Source: JBGPIK01 sp041484845 (GTDB lineage Bacteria > Desulfobacterota > Binatia > UBA9968). Taken from it: a DNA stretch of 29,035 nt. The notes below the pieces were generated by a model. That model was not told the origin of the DNA and ran no database searches. It saw nothing but the letters and a program-made list of their open reading frames with translations. The stretch spans positions 1 to 29,035 of the forward strand of contig JBGPIK010000035.1 of the NCBI GenBank assembly GCA_041484845.1, written 5' to 3'. Within the stretch, counting starts at the first letter, position 1; each line of letters begins with the position of its first letter. Positions 6,040-14,184 of this stretch are shown here, one piece after another. A program made the position numbers and the translations under genes.

Positions 6040-7749
6040 TCAATACCCCGTAAAACCATAATCGTGAGCGGCGGCTTCGGCCGAAACATAGCCGCGGCGC
6101 ACGTCGCGCTCGATGAGATCGCGCGGGCGCTCTGACGGCGGTCCATACCCCCCGCCTCCGCCTGTTTCGACGATAATCGCGGCGCCCACTTCAAGCGGAT
6201 AAGCTTTGCTCTTATAAATAATTTCTTTCTCACCGGACTTCTTCACCACGGTAATCTGCCCGGAACGGGCGGCCTTGCCGCCCTGGACCCCCCACGGCGG
6301 GCACTTGACGCGGTCGAATTGGGCCTGCAGATCGCATGGGCCGAGAATCTGATATTTTTTCCGGAAGCCCAGACCGCCGCGAAATTTTCCGGCGCCCGCG
6401 GAATCCTCGCGCAGGGAAAATTCCTCAACCCGGTAAGGATACATGGATTCCTGCAGCTCCACCGGAATGATCCGCGTATCGCCGTGCGCCATGGTGCGGA
6501 ACGGTCCCGCGCCGTCGTGCGTCGCGCAAGCGCCCCACCCTCCGTGGCCGCTATCGTGACAGTCGAACAGCGCGCCGGTCTCGGCGCGCTTGCCGCGAAA
6601 GCGAACGCCGGAGAAGGTGCCGAAGTGAGCGCCGGTGACGCGCTCGGGTAAGGCATTTTCAAGCGCTTTGATAATCGCGTCGATGACTGTTGGAAATACC
6701 TGGGAGTAGTTGCCCATCGGCGCCGTCGGATGTGCGCTCAAGATTTTCCCCGCCTGCAGGATAAGTTTTAACGGCCGAAAGGTGCCTTCGTTCGCCATTT
6801 CGTTGGTGGCAACCAGATACTTAAAGGCAACCCGCGCTGTGGTGCGCCCGCCGCCATAATAGCCGGAGTTGATGCAGCCCTTAACCTGATCCGACATCCC
6901 GCTATAGTCCACTGTCATTTGATCGCCCGCAACGATGACTTTGACGCGAATCGGAATGGGCTCGTCCGTTTCGCCGTCATTGTCAAAAAACGTCTCGTAC
7001 GCATACACGCCATCGGCAATGGCGCGAATCTGAGCGCGCGCCGCTGCTTCGCTTTGATTGAGAATGGTTTTCACCGCGCGTAAAAATTTCTCGACGCCGT
7101 ACTTATCGGTAAGCGCCTGGGTGAGATCGCGTCCGAGCACGCATCCGGCATGCTGCGCCGCGATGTCTCCCAACAGCTCCACGGGGAAACGCGTGTTGTT
7201 CTCGATGATGCGATAGATTTCTTCAATCGGTTTGCCCGCGGACCAGAGTTTAATCGACCGGAGCTGCAAGCCTTCCATGAAGATATCGCTGGAGCGCGGC
7301 GTTACGCCCCCGATATCGATCCAATGAACGTTGATGGCGAAAAACCCGATCAAAGTCGCGCGCTGCGGACCGGCATAGATCGGCGTGTACATCACGGTGT
7401 TGTTGAGATGTTGTCCCTGGATCGCGGCGTGATTGCACAAGACGACATCGCCTTGACGGAGGCGCTCCGCGCCGTAAATCGAGAGACCGTCGCGCACCGC
7501 CATGCCCACCGAATCGGCGACGAATACGGGCATGCCGCCCGTGCACTGAGCAATCAACTCACCATCGGGATTCGTGAGACCGACCGCGAAATCTTTATAT
7601 TCATAAACGTACGGGCTGAAAGCCGTGCGCGTGATGTTGGCATCGATCTGGTCGGTGATCGAGACGATGCCGTGGCGGATGACTTCGAGGGTGATGGGAT
7701 CGATGAACTGATCTTTAGTATCAGCCTGCGGTGCTAAATTTATATCCAT
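6040..7749 (-). CDS. hyuB: Hydantoinase B/oxoprolinase family protein (HyuB paralog 2)
   Basis: A 569-aa HyuB-family subunit that normally pairs with HyuA in ATP-dependent opening of hydantoin or oxoproline rings, or in related ketone or amide activation. The block DPITLEVIRHGIVSITDQID at the N-terminus is the family signature. Others are 'TRTAFSPYVYEYKDFAVGL', 'GDVVLCNHAAIQGQHLNN' with the metal-ligand-like Asn/His, 'INSGYYGGGRTTARVAFKYL', 'DSGHGGWGACATHDGAGPFR' and the Gly-rich end 'ETGGGGGYGPPSERP'. ATG 7749 is the first ATG; a TTG at 7776 is an alternative and neither has a strong ribosome binding site. It lies 72 nt after hyuA and is the third gene of a B-A-B cluster. The substrate cannot be assigned. 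Confidence 0.9.
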   Translation of the reverse strand: MDINLAPQADTKDQFIDPITLEVIRHGIVSITDQIDANITRTAFSPYVYEYKDFAVGLTNPDGELIAQCTGGMPVFVADSVGMAVRDGLSIYGAERLRQGDVVLCNHAAIQGQHLNNTVMYTPIYAGPQRATLIGFFAINVHWIDIGGVTPRSSDIFMEGLQLRSIKLWSAGKPIEEIYRIIENNTRFPVELLGDIAAQHAGCVLGRDLTQALTDKYGVEKFLRAVKTILNQSEAAARAQIRAIADGVYAYETFFDNDGETDEPIPIRVKVIVAGDQMTVDYSGMSDQVKGCINSGYYGGGRTTARVAFKYLVATNEMANEGTFRPLKLILQAGKILSAHPTAPMGNYSQVFPTVIDAIIKALENALPERVTGAHFGTFSGVRFRGKRAETGALFDCHDSGHGGWGACATHDGAGPFRTMAHGDTRIIPVELQESMYPYRVEEFSLREDSAGAGKFRGGLGFRKKYQILGPCDLQAQFDRVKCPPWGVQGGKAARSGQITVVKKSGEKEIIYKSKAYPLEVGAAIIVETGGGGGYGPPSERPRDLIERDVRRGYVSAEAAAHDYGFTGY

Positions 7750-7821
7750 GTTAGTGTTCGACGTTCTACGGTACAAGCCAATGCAACCTGACTCATTCCT
7801 CCGTTAACTTGAACACGCTTC

Positions 7822-9873
7822 TCAGCGAGGAGCGCAGTCAATCCTGATCTCATGCAAAGCGCCGATTTCGAAGCGGTCGCCCGGCCAGACGACGGTCGTC
7901 GAGCCGTACTCCTCGATCACGGCCGGACCCAGCGCACTAAAGCCCGGCTCCAGCGCGTCTCGGTTAAAAATTTGGGCATCGATCCAACCGCCGGCATTGC
8001 CGATAAAAATCCGGCGTACTTGCACCGGCTGCGCTTTCACCGCCGCGCGCGGCAAACGCGCGATATCGGGCTGCTTGAGCCGCGCGAACGCGGAAAGGTG
8101 AAGCGCCTGGAATTCTGCCGGCGCTTTCGAGTCGGCATGGCCGTAGCGGCGCCTGTAATCCCGTTCAAAGGCGGCGCGGATCGTATCCGTCTCCTTCAGT
8201 CCCGACACAGGCACTTTGATATTGTGCCTTTGCCCGCGGTAGCGCATCTCGGCATGACGCTCAAAGAAAACGTCGCTGGCGCCAAACTCTGCGCTAAGCG
8301 CTCTGGCGGCTTCCTCTTCCATCGCGCCAAAGACTTCCGCCATCGCCGGCACCGACTTCTCGTCCAGTAAGCCCACGAACGTCTTCGATGTATCTATGCG
8401 TGCGTCCGCCAGCAGCATACCGATGGCCGAAAAATTGCCGGGCTCCGGAGGAATTACAACCGTCGGAATCGACAGCTCGTGCGCCAGCGCGCAACAGTGG
8501 AGCGGACCGCCACCACCGTAGCTGAAGAGCAAAAAATCGCGCGGGTCTAATCCATGTTCAACCGAAACGCGCCGGATCGCGCCGGCCATGATGACGGTGG
8601 CGATGGAGATGATGCCGTCGGCCATCTTGACCATGCCGCTCTCCCCAGCGTAACCGAGCGGCTCGGCAATGCGCCGCTCGATCGCGCGTTTTGCCGCGTT
8701 GACATTGAGCTTCATTTCGCCGCCTAAAAAGTGGTCGGCATTGAGGCGTCCGAGGACCAAGTTCGCATCGGTAACCGTCGGCTCCAAACCACCTCGGCCG
8801 TAGGCGACCGGACCCGGCGTAGAGCCGGCGCTCTGCGGTCCAACGTGCACGCGCTTTTGCGAATCGAGCCACGCGATGGAGCCGCCACCGGAACCCACCT
8901 CGGCGATATCGATGACAGCCGACTTGATCGGAAATCCCTTAACATAACCGTTCGCGTAGTAAACCGAATTCACCGTAAAGCGGCCATTCTCGACCAGAGC
9001 GCATTTTGCCGTCGTGCCGCCCATGTCGAAGGCCACGACGTTTTTGACACCGAGCTTTTCGGCGTAGGCACTCGCGCCGATACAACCGCCAATGGGTCCG
9101 GATTCGACCAGACCGATGGGCTGGCGACAGGTTCGCTCGGTAGACAACAGCCCGCCATTGGAACCCATCATAAACAGCGATCCACCGAAGCCCTGTTGCT
9201 TAAGATCATCGTCCAAGCGCCGAATATAGGTGCTAACCCGCGGCCCGACGTAAGCGTTGGCCGCGACGGTTGAGCAGCGCTCGTACTCATACCACTCGCG
9301 TGTAAGATCGGTGCTGAAAGTGACGTAGACGTCGGGCAAAAGTTTTTTCAGCTTTTCGGCGGCTGCTTCTTCATGGGCCGGGTTGATGTAGGAGTTCATG
9401 AAAAAGATCGCTACCGACTCAACGCCAAGTTTTTTGATCTCGCCCGCCAGTTTTTCCAGCGCAGGGATATCGAGCGCCGTCACCACCTCTCCTTTGCTTC
9501 CCATACGCTCAGGAACTTCGAGACGCAGTTCGCGCGGAATCAGCGGTTCGTCGCGTTGGTAGTGCAGGTCGAATGGATCGGGCCGATTGCCGCGCGCGAT
9601 TTCCAAGATGTCGCGAAAACCCTGGCTTGTTACTAACGCGGCCTTCGAGCCTTTGCGCTCGATCAAGGAATTGATGACCAGCGTGGTGCCGTGATTGACC
9701 AGCGATGCCTCGGCGGGCTTGATCGTGGCTTTTTTGAAACAATCGAGAATGCCATCGACGAGGTTTTCGTACGTCGTCGGGCTCTTGGCGTAAAGAACCT
9801 TTTGGCTTTCGTGATCGAAGGCAACTAAATCAGTAAACGTGCCGCCGATATCGACGGCGATGGCGTAGGACAT
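7822..9873 (-). CDS. hyuA: Hydantoinase A/oxoprolinase family protein
   Basis: A 683-aa HyuA-type ATPase subunit with an ASKHA fold. It should activate a cyclic amide or carbonyl substrate with ATP together with HyuB. Motifs: phosphate-1 loop D8IGGTFTD, 'VNHGTTLVINSLIERKG' (about 63-80), 'YEYERCSTVAANAYV', 'GSNGGLLS', the second phosphate loop 'VVAFDMGGTTAKCAL' (about 283-297) and 'LLFSYGGGGPLHCCALAHEL' (about 460-480). Length and domain order match complete family members. AGGAG lies 6 nt upstream of the ATG. The gene sits between two HyuB paralogs with gaps of 75 and 72 nt, so a three-gene operon is likely. It could also be an acetone- or acetophenone-carboxylase-type subunit; the sequence alone does not separate these. 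Confidence 0.92.
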   Translation of the reverse strand: MSYAIAVDIGGTFTDLVAFDHESQKVLYAKSPTTYENLVDGILDCFKKATIKPAEASLVNHGTTLVINSLIERKGSKAALVTSQGFRDILEIARGNRPDPFDLHYQRDEPLIPRELRLEVPERMGSKGEVVTALDIPALEKLAGEIKKLGVESVAIFFMNSYINPAHEEAAAEKLKKLLPDVYVTFSTDLTREWYEYERCSTVAANAYVGPRVSTYIRRLDDDLKQQGFGGSLFMMGSNGGLLSTERTCRQPIGLVESGPIGGCIGASAYAEKLGVKNVVAFDMGGTTAKCALVENGRFTVNSVYYANGYVKGFPIKSAVIDIAEVGSGGGSIAWLDSQKRVHVGPQSAGSTPGPVAYGRGGLEPTVTDANLVLGRLNADHFLGGEMKLNVNAAKRAIERRIAEPLGYAGESGMVKMADGIISIATVIMAGAIRRVSVEHGLDPRDFLLFSYGGGGPLHCCALAHELSIPTVVIPPEPGNFSAIGMLLADARIDTSKTFVGLLDEKSVPAMAEVFGAMEEEAARALSAEFGASDVFFERHAEMRYRGQRHNIKVPVSGLKETDTIRAAFERDYRRRYGHADSKAPAEFQALHLSAFARLKQPDIARLPRAAVKAQPVQVRRIFIGNAGGWIDAQIFNRDALEPGFSALGPAVIEEYGSTTVVWPGDRFEIGALHEIRIDCAPR

Positions 9874-9884
9874 CTAATGCTCCT

Positions 9885-9947
9885 GTTCAAGGTTCAAGGT
9901 TCCAAGTTCCAGGTTTTGAGATCTGTCTTGAACCTGAAACCTTGAAC
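9885..9947. repeat. Imperfect inverted repeat of GTTCAAGG units between hyuB and hyuA
   Basis: GTTCAAGGTTCAAGGTTCCA (9885-9904) is a run of near-tandem GGTTCAA units. It is the imperfect inverse of CTTGAACCTGAAACCTTGAA (9927-9946). It fills nearly the whole gap between the stop of the first hyuB and the hyuA ribosome binding site. Transcribed, it would form a long hairpin that could tune expression of hyuA relative to hyuB. It may equally be a dispersed intergenic repeat. Confidence 0.7.
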
Positions 9948-9948
9948 G

Positions 9949-11712
9949 TTATTCGCGCCGCGCGTTTCCTCTGGCATCGATGACCACGCCATAATCGTCT
10001 CGCGCACTTTCGGGCGAAACGAAGCCGCGACTGACGTCGCGCTCCACCAGCTCCACCGGCCGTTTTTTCGGCGGGCCGTAGCCCCCACCACCACCAGTGG
10101 ACATGCGCACGCGATCGCCGGCCTGCAATGGACAGTTTTCGACCTTGTAAATGAGCTCGGGTTCCTGTTTCCCGTTCTTGAAGATCAAAACCTGGCCCGA
10201 CTTTGCCGCTTTTCCGCCTTGCACGCCCCAAGGCGGGCAGCCGATGCGGTCGAAGTTCGCCCACAGTTCGCACGGCGCCAGTAAAATATATTGCTTATCG
10301 AATCCCAAACCGCCGCGCCATTCACCGGGACCGCCCGAATCTTGGCGCAAACAAAATTCTTCGACCCGGTATGGGTACATCGATTCCTGCAACTCGATGG
10401 GAATGAGCCGTGTGTCGCCATGAGCCATCGTCCGGAAGGGTCCCGCGCCGTCATGCGTCGCGCATGCGCCCCATCCGCCGTGGCCGCTGTCATTCGCTTT
10501 AAACAGCGCGCCGGTATCGGTGCGTTTGCCGGAAAAACTCAATGATGAAAAAGTCCCGAAATGAGCCCCGGTCACGCGCCGGGGCAATGCCGGCTCCAAT
10601 GCTTTGATGATGCAGTCGATAACCGTCGGAAACGGAATGCTGTACAGCCCCATCGCCGCGGTTGGCTCAGCGCTCAACAATTTGCCTTGCGGCAGAATCA
10701 TTTTGAGCGGCCGGAACGTGCCCTCATTGGCGGGCTCGTCCGTGGCAATCAAATACTTGAAGGCCACTCGCGCCGTGGTGCGCCCGCCGCCATAATAGCC
10801 GGAGTTGATGCAGCCGCGCACCTGCGGCGACATCTCTGAATAATCGATGGTCATTTCATCGCCGGCGACGACGACTTTCACTTTGATCGGGATCTTTTCA
10901 TCGCGCACCCCGTCGTTGTCCAAAAACGCTTCGTGTTGATAAACGCCATCGGGAATCGCGCGAATCTTTTCCCGCGTCGCCGCTTCGCACTGATCGAGAA
11001 TGGTTTCGAGCGCGCCGAAAAACACCCCAGTGCCGTACTTATCGGCCATCGCTTGCGTGAGATCGCGCCCCAAGAGGCAACCACCGAGCTGCGCCTCGAT
11101 GTCGCCGAGCAATTCTTGCGGGAATCGCGTATTGTTCTCGATAACGCGGTACACCTCTTCGATGGGCTCGCCCTTGGACCAGATTTTGATCGAGCGCAGC
11201 TGCAGCCCTTCCATGAAAATATCGGTGGACGAATAAGAGACCGAGCCGATGGCCGACCCGCCGATGTCGATCCAGTGGCAATTGACCGCAAAATAACCGA
11301 TCAAATCATCGCCCTTGGGACCGGCGAAAACCGGCGTATACATGACCGTGTTGTTGAGATGCTGGCCCTGCACCGCGGCGTGATTGCACACCACGACGTC
11401 GCCCTTGTGGAAATGGTCGCGGCCGTAAACTTCCAATCCATCGCGCACCGCCATGCCGACCGAGTCGGCGACGAAGACCGGCATACCGCCCGTGCACTGC
11501 GCCAGCAGTTGCGCATCGACGCCGACGAACCCAACCGCGTAATCCTTGTATTCATAGATGTAAGGACTGAACGCGGTGCGGGTCATATTGGCGTCGATCT
11601 GGTCGCAGATGGAAATAATGCCGTGTCGAATCACTTCGAGTGTGATCGGATCGAGCAAACCAGGCCCAGGTTGGGCCGCGGCGATCATTCTTTTGCTTTC
11701 AGGTATAGACAT
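9949..11712 (-). CDS. hyuB: Hydantoinase B/oxoprolinase family protein (HyuB paralog 1)
   Basis: A 587-aa HyuB-family protein, first gene of the B-A-B cluster. It shares all family blocks with its paralog at 6040-7749: DPITLEVIRHGIISICDQID, 'TRTAFSPYIYEYKDYAVGF', 'GDVVVCNHAAVQGQHLNN', 'INSGYYGGGRTTARVAFKYL', 'NDSGHGGWGACATHDGAGPF' and a Gly-rich tail 'STGGGGGYGPPKKRP'. A short insertion 'GSAIGSVSYSSTDIF' distinguishes it from the paralog, which has 'GGVTPRSSDIF' there. The start at 11712 has no good Shine-Dalgarno; ATG 11688 after GAAAG is an alternative that would drop eight residues. The two HyuBs are far more alike than the HyuA context requires, so they probably arose by duplication within the cluster. 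Confidence 0.9.
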   Translation of the reverse strand: MSIPESKRMIAAAQPGPGLLDPITLEVIRHGIISICDQIDANMTRTAFSPYIYEYKDYAVGFVGVDAQLLAQCTGGMPVFVADSVGMAVRDGLEVYGRDHFHKGDVVVCNHAAVQGQHLNNTVMYTPVFAGPKGDDLIGYFAVNCHWIDIGGSAIGSVSYSSTDIFMEGLQLRSIKIWSKGEPIEEVYRVIENNTRFPQELLGDIEAQLGGCLLGRDLTQAMADKYGTGVFFGALETILDQCEAATREKIRAIPDGVYQHEAFLDNDGVRDEKIPIKVKVVVAGDEMTIDYSEMSPQVRGCINSGYYGGGRTTARVAFKYLIATDEPANEGTFRPLKMILPQGKLLSAEPTAAMGLYSIPFPTVIDCIIKALEPALPRRVTGAHFGTFSSLSFSGKRTDTGALFKANDSGHGGWGACATHDGAGPFRTMAHGDTRLIPIELQESMYPYRVEEFCLRQDSGGPGEWRGGLGFDKQYILLAPCELWANFDRIGCPPWGVQGGKAAKSGQVLIFKNGKQEPELIYKVENCPLQAGDRVRMSTGGGGGYGPPKKRPVELVERDVSRGFVSPESARDDYGVVIDARGNARRE

Positions 11713-12465
11713 ACGCGTTGGTTCTGTGTCTCAGAGCCGGCCGACTCTAAGAGATTTATCGCTTTTAGCAACTTCAATGATAATGATCAATTTTTCGGAA
11801 GCTTAAGCGATAAGAGAAAGACTAACAAGAGCTATGCTCAATGTTTGCAGGCTGATCCTTTTCGGAGCTGAAGCACGCGATAAAAGCGAAATACAGAAGA
11901 AAACCGGCATTGTTCCAACCGGCGGAGCAAGCCGGCCTCGTGAGACCGGAACTAGGCGGGGTATGTTTATCCTGGCCGTCTGGTATAATAAACAATATTG
12001 CAGCTACTGGCAGCCTAAAGTCCAATAGAATACGCTCGGTAGAATCTTGCCGCATATCAGAGAGGCGATTGTCTCAGGGAGCCACCCGTTTGTGCTTTTT
12101 GCCCCAGAAACCGGCCACGGAATGACGCTTGCCCCGGACGGTGACACCATCCGTCTATAGTGCGGTGCCACAGAGACCTGCGTTGCCATGGCCACCGGCA
12201 GCGTACGGGCCATTCTCGAGCGGCTGGATGAGCTTAGGAGGATCAAGGATGGAACCGGCGGATAGGCTAGGGTTCGAAAGGCGATCACACCACGCGGTCA
12301 TTTCCGATATTCCATGCGCGGTGATATAATGAGCACCGGCAGTGAGAGCGGCTCGAGTAGGCGATGTTTCCGGCGTTACAGCGGCGAGATTGATCATCTC
12401 AAAGCAGTCGACGTCGAGAACTATGTTTGTTGTCGTAACTATCATGGGACCAAGGAGATAGGGCC
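11713..12465. other. Long intergenic region between the hyu cluster and the Crp-type regulator
   Basis: About 750 nt lies between divergent units. It must hold the hyu promoter (minus) and the regulator promoter (plus). TATAAT at about 11984-11989 is a possible -10 on the plus strand, but no clear -35 partner is seen. A minus-strand frame at 12155-12445 (96 codons, MIVTTTNIVLDVDCFEM…) is open, but it lacks a ribosome binding site and covers the promoter of the regulator, so it is not called. A half-site-like GTCCAATAGAATAC occurs at 12020-12033. Confidence 0.4.
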
Positions 12466-13146
12466 ATGATTCAGCAGACTCCCGAAACCGACAAGTTCAA
12501 GCACCAACTGCGTGATTCGCTGCAGCGCGAGACACAGAATTCCCGCGCCATCAAGATTGCCAGACATGCCAACGTTTACACTTGTGGCGATCAAGACGAC
12601 ACGGTTTACTTCATCGAGGGCGGTCAGATTAAACTCCTCATGGTCTCCTCCGAAGGCAAAGAGTGCCTCTTGGCCATCCATGGAGCCGGAGATATTTTTG
12701 GTGAGCTCTGTTTGTCCGGGCAAGGCGCACGTTTGGAAACAGCCACTGCGATGAGAGATACGATAGTCAAGCAAATACCATCTAGCCAATTCTTCGCGCG
12801 CTTGACCCGCGACTCGCTTTTCGAGGGCTTCGTGCGCTACTTGGCCGTGCGGGTCGCCGATCAGCAGCAGGTCATTGCCAATCTGGTGACGGTGGACAGC
12901 GAACAACGGTTGGGCCAGACGCTATTACAGCTCGCTCGCACAATGGGCAAGAAGGACCCGCGCAGCATTCGCATCGAAGTGAAGATTTCGCACGAGGAGC
13001 TGTCCGAGATGGTGGGAACGACGCGTCCCCGGATCAGTTTGTTTATGCAACGGTTTCACAATCTTGGACTGATTGAAACGAATCGAGATCGCTTTCTCAT
13101 CATCAAAGAAACCAAACTCACTGCTTATCTCACTCAGATCGCCTAG
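12466..13146 (+). CDS. Crp/Fnr family transcriptional regulator
   Basis: A 226-aa two-domain regulator. Residues about 20-130 form a cyclic-nucleotide-binding-type beta roll: 'VYFIEGGQIKLLMVSSEGKECLLAIHGAGDIFGELCLSG', where GDIFGE matches the phosphate-cassette region. The dimer helix follows, and about 145-215 is a winged helix with 'SHEELSEMVGTTRPRISLFM', in which TTRPRIS is the recognition-helix position. There are no FNR-type cysteine clusters. The canonical cAMP-binding Arg/Ser-Thr pair in the cassette is not obvious (GELCLSGQGARLET), so the effector may differ from cAMP. AAGGAG lies 8 nt before the ATG. It should bind DNA as a dimer at palindromic sites. The gene is monocistronic. Whether it controls the dyad elements in this window is untested. 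Confidence 0.92.
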   Translation: MIQQTPETDKFKHQLRDSLQRETQNSRAIKIARHANVYTCGDQDDTVYFIEGGQIKLLMVSSEGKECLLAIHGAGDIFGELCLSGQGARLETATAMRDTIVKQIPSSQFFARLTRDSLFEGFVRYLAVRVADQQQVIANLVTVDSEQRLGQTLLQLARTMGKKDPRSIRIEVKISHEELSEMVGTTRPRISLFMQRFHNLGLIETNRDRFLIIKETKLTAYLTQIA

Positions 13147-13595
13147 AGCGCGTGTCGGTGAGCCGGATAAGACAAGGACTTTTGCAATTTGGTTCAATAT
13201 TGAACAATCGCCGTTTCCCAATCGGCTTACGATTGGCTAGCATGGAAATTATAGATTGCACGCGTGGTCCCGGAATCCACACCTAACAGAAAAGTAATCC
13301 GGCAAATCTGGCGCAACGATTACTTTCACAGGATCTTAACGTATCGCTGCAAACCACCGAGACAGCCATCGCTCGCGGGTAAAACATTCGCCAGCTTTGT
13401 TGTTTGTGCAATTCAGAAAAAGACGTTGAAGAGAGAAGAATTTCATTAAGGGACCGAGGCGCATCATGGGACTAGCTAGGGTGTGCTTGCCGGGCACAAA
13501 TCAGGTGATGTGAGCTTCTCAAATCTCGCCTCGTGGCACGCCGCCGAGAATTCACCTTATAAGATCGCCTGATAATTGACGGGAAGGAGAATCGA
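13147..13595. other. Intergenic region between the Crp-type and CarD-type genes
   Basis: About 450 nt without a supported gene. It contains a perfect 14-bp palindrome at 13192-13205 with the spacing of the window's repeated promoter element. A frame at 13264-13449 has a poor start and no family signature. Confidence 0.4.
13192..13231 (+). promoter_or_regulatory. Dyad promoter-like element, looser copy
   Basis: GTTCAATATTGAAC (13192-13205) is a perfect 14-bp palindrome. After 19 bp comes GCTTACG (13225-13231). Dyad, spacing and 3' block resemble the elements at 18688, 22684 and 24603. A -35-like TGAACA spans the end of the dyad, and GGCTTA stands 17 bp further on. The next supported gene is the CarD-type regulator, 364 nt downstream. 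Confidence 0.45.
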
Positions 13596-14090
13596 ATGAC
13601 ACTGCGCGTCGGAAACAAAATTGTGTATCCGTATCAAGGGCCGTGTCTCATTGGCGCGGTAGTCAGCAAAATGATCGGTGGTATTCCGACAAGCTGCTAT
13701 CGATTAGCTCCTCTGGACAACAGCGGCGGCGTATTATTCGTGCCGGTAGAGAAAATCAGCGGCCTGGGTATTCGGCAGTTGATGGAAAGGTCGGAGATCC
13801 CGAAGCTGCTTAGCCACTTAAAACAAGCAGCCACAGCAGCCCGGAACGGGAAGGAGCGTGCCACTGCCAACATGAAATTGTTAAGCTCCGGATCGGCCTT
13901 TGACTTGGCTCAGCTCATTCAATCGCTCACCCAGTTAAACGAGATCAGGGCGCTATTGCCGTGCGACCGCCAGGCGCTGGATAAGGCGAGAAGGATGTTG
14001 ATTTGCGAGATCTCTGAAGTAATGGGAGAGACAAAACGTGCGGCCGAAGAAGAAGTGGACGGGGCTCTCAACGTGCGAAATGAGGCGTGA
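13596..14090 (+). CDS. CarD-like transcriptional regulator
   Basis: A 164-aa protein of the CarD/CdnL family. Residues about 4-60 (VGNKIVYPYQGPCLIGAVVS … YRLAPLDNSGGVLFVPVEKI) form the RNA-polymerase-interacting Tudor-like domain, which binds the beta subunit near the upstream edge of the promoter bubble. Residues about 70-155 are helical, as in the DNA-contacting C-terminal domain ('GSAFDLAQLIQSLTQLNEIR', 'DKARRMLICEISEVMG'). The length matches the family. GAAGGAG lies 6 nt upstream of the ATG. It is followed after 94 nt by the radical SAM gene. It may be a global transcription factor or a paralog serving stress promoters; nothing in the sequence decides. Confidence 0.88.
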   Translation: MTLRVGNKIVYPYQGPCLIGAVVSKMIGGIPTSCYRLAPLDNSGGVLFVPVEKISGLGIRQLMERSEIPKLLSHLKQAATAARNGKERATANMKLLSSGSAFDLAQLIQSLTQLNEIRALLPCDRQALDKARRMLICEISEVMGETKRAAEEEVDGALNVRNEA

Positions 14091-14184
14091 AGCAGGCGGT
14101 CGTGAAAAAGGAATTCGGGTGGCAGTCAACGATCCGTGATGCGATTCTTAGCAGTGCATTGCGATCGGTAGAAGAGCGCAAACT

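Noticed and set aside
12155..12445. 96-codon minus-strand frame before the Crp-type gene
   Set aside because: No ribosome binding site, no recognised family, and it would cover the regulator's promoter region. Kept as a remote possibility only.
13192..13205. Classical FNR/CRP site
   Set aside because: The palindrome lacks the TTGAT-N4-ATCAA and TGTGA-N6-TCACA consensus patterns.
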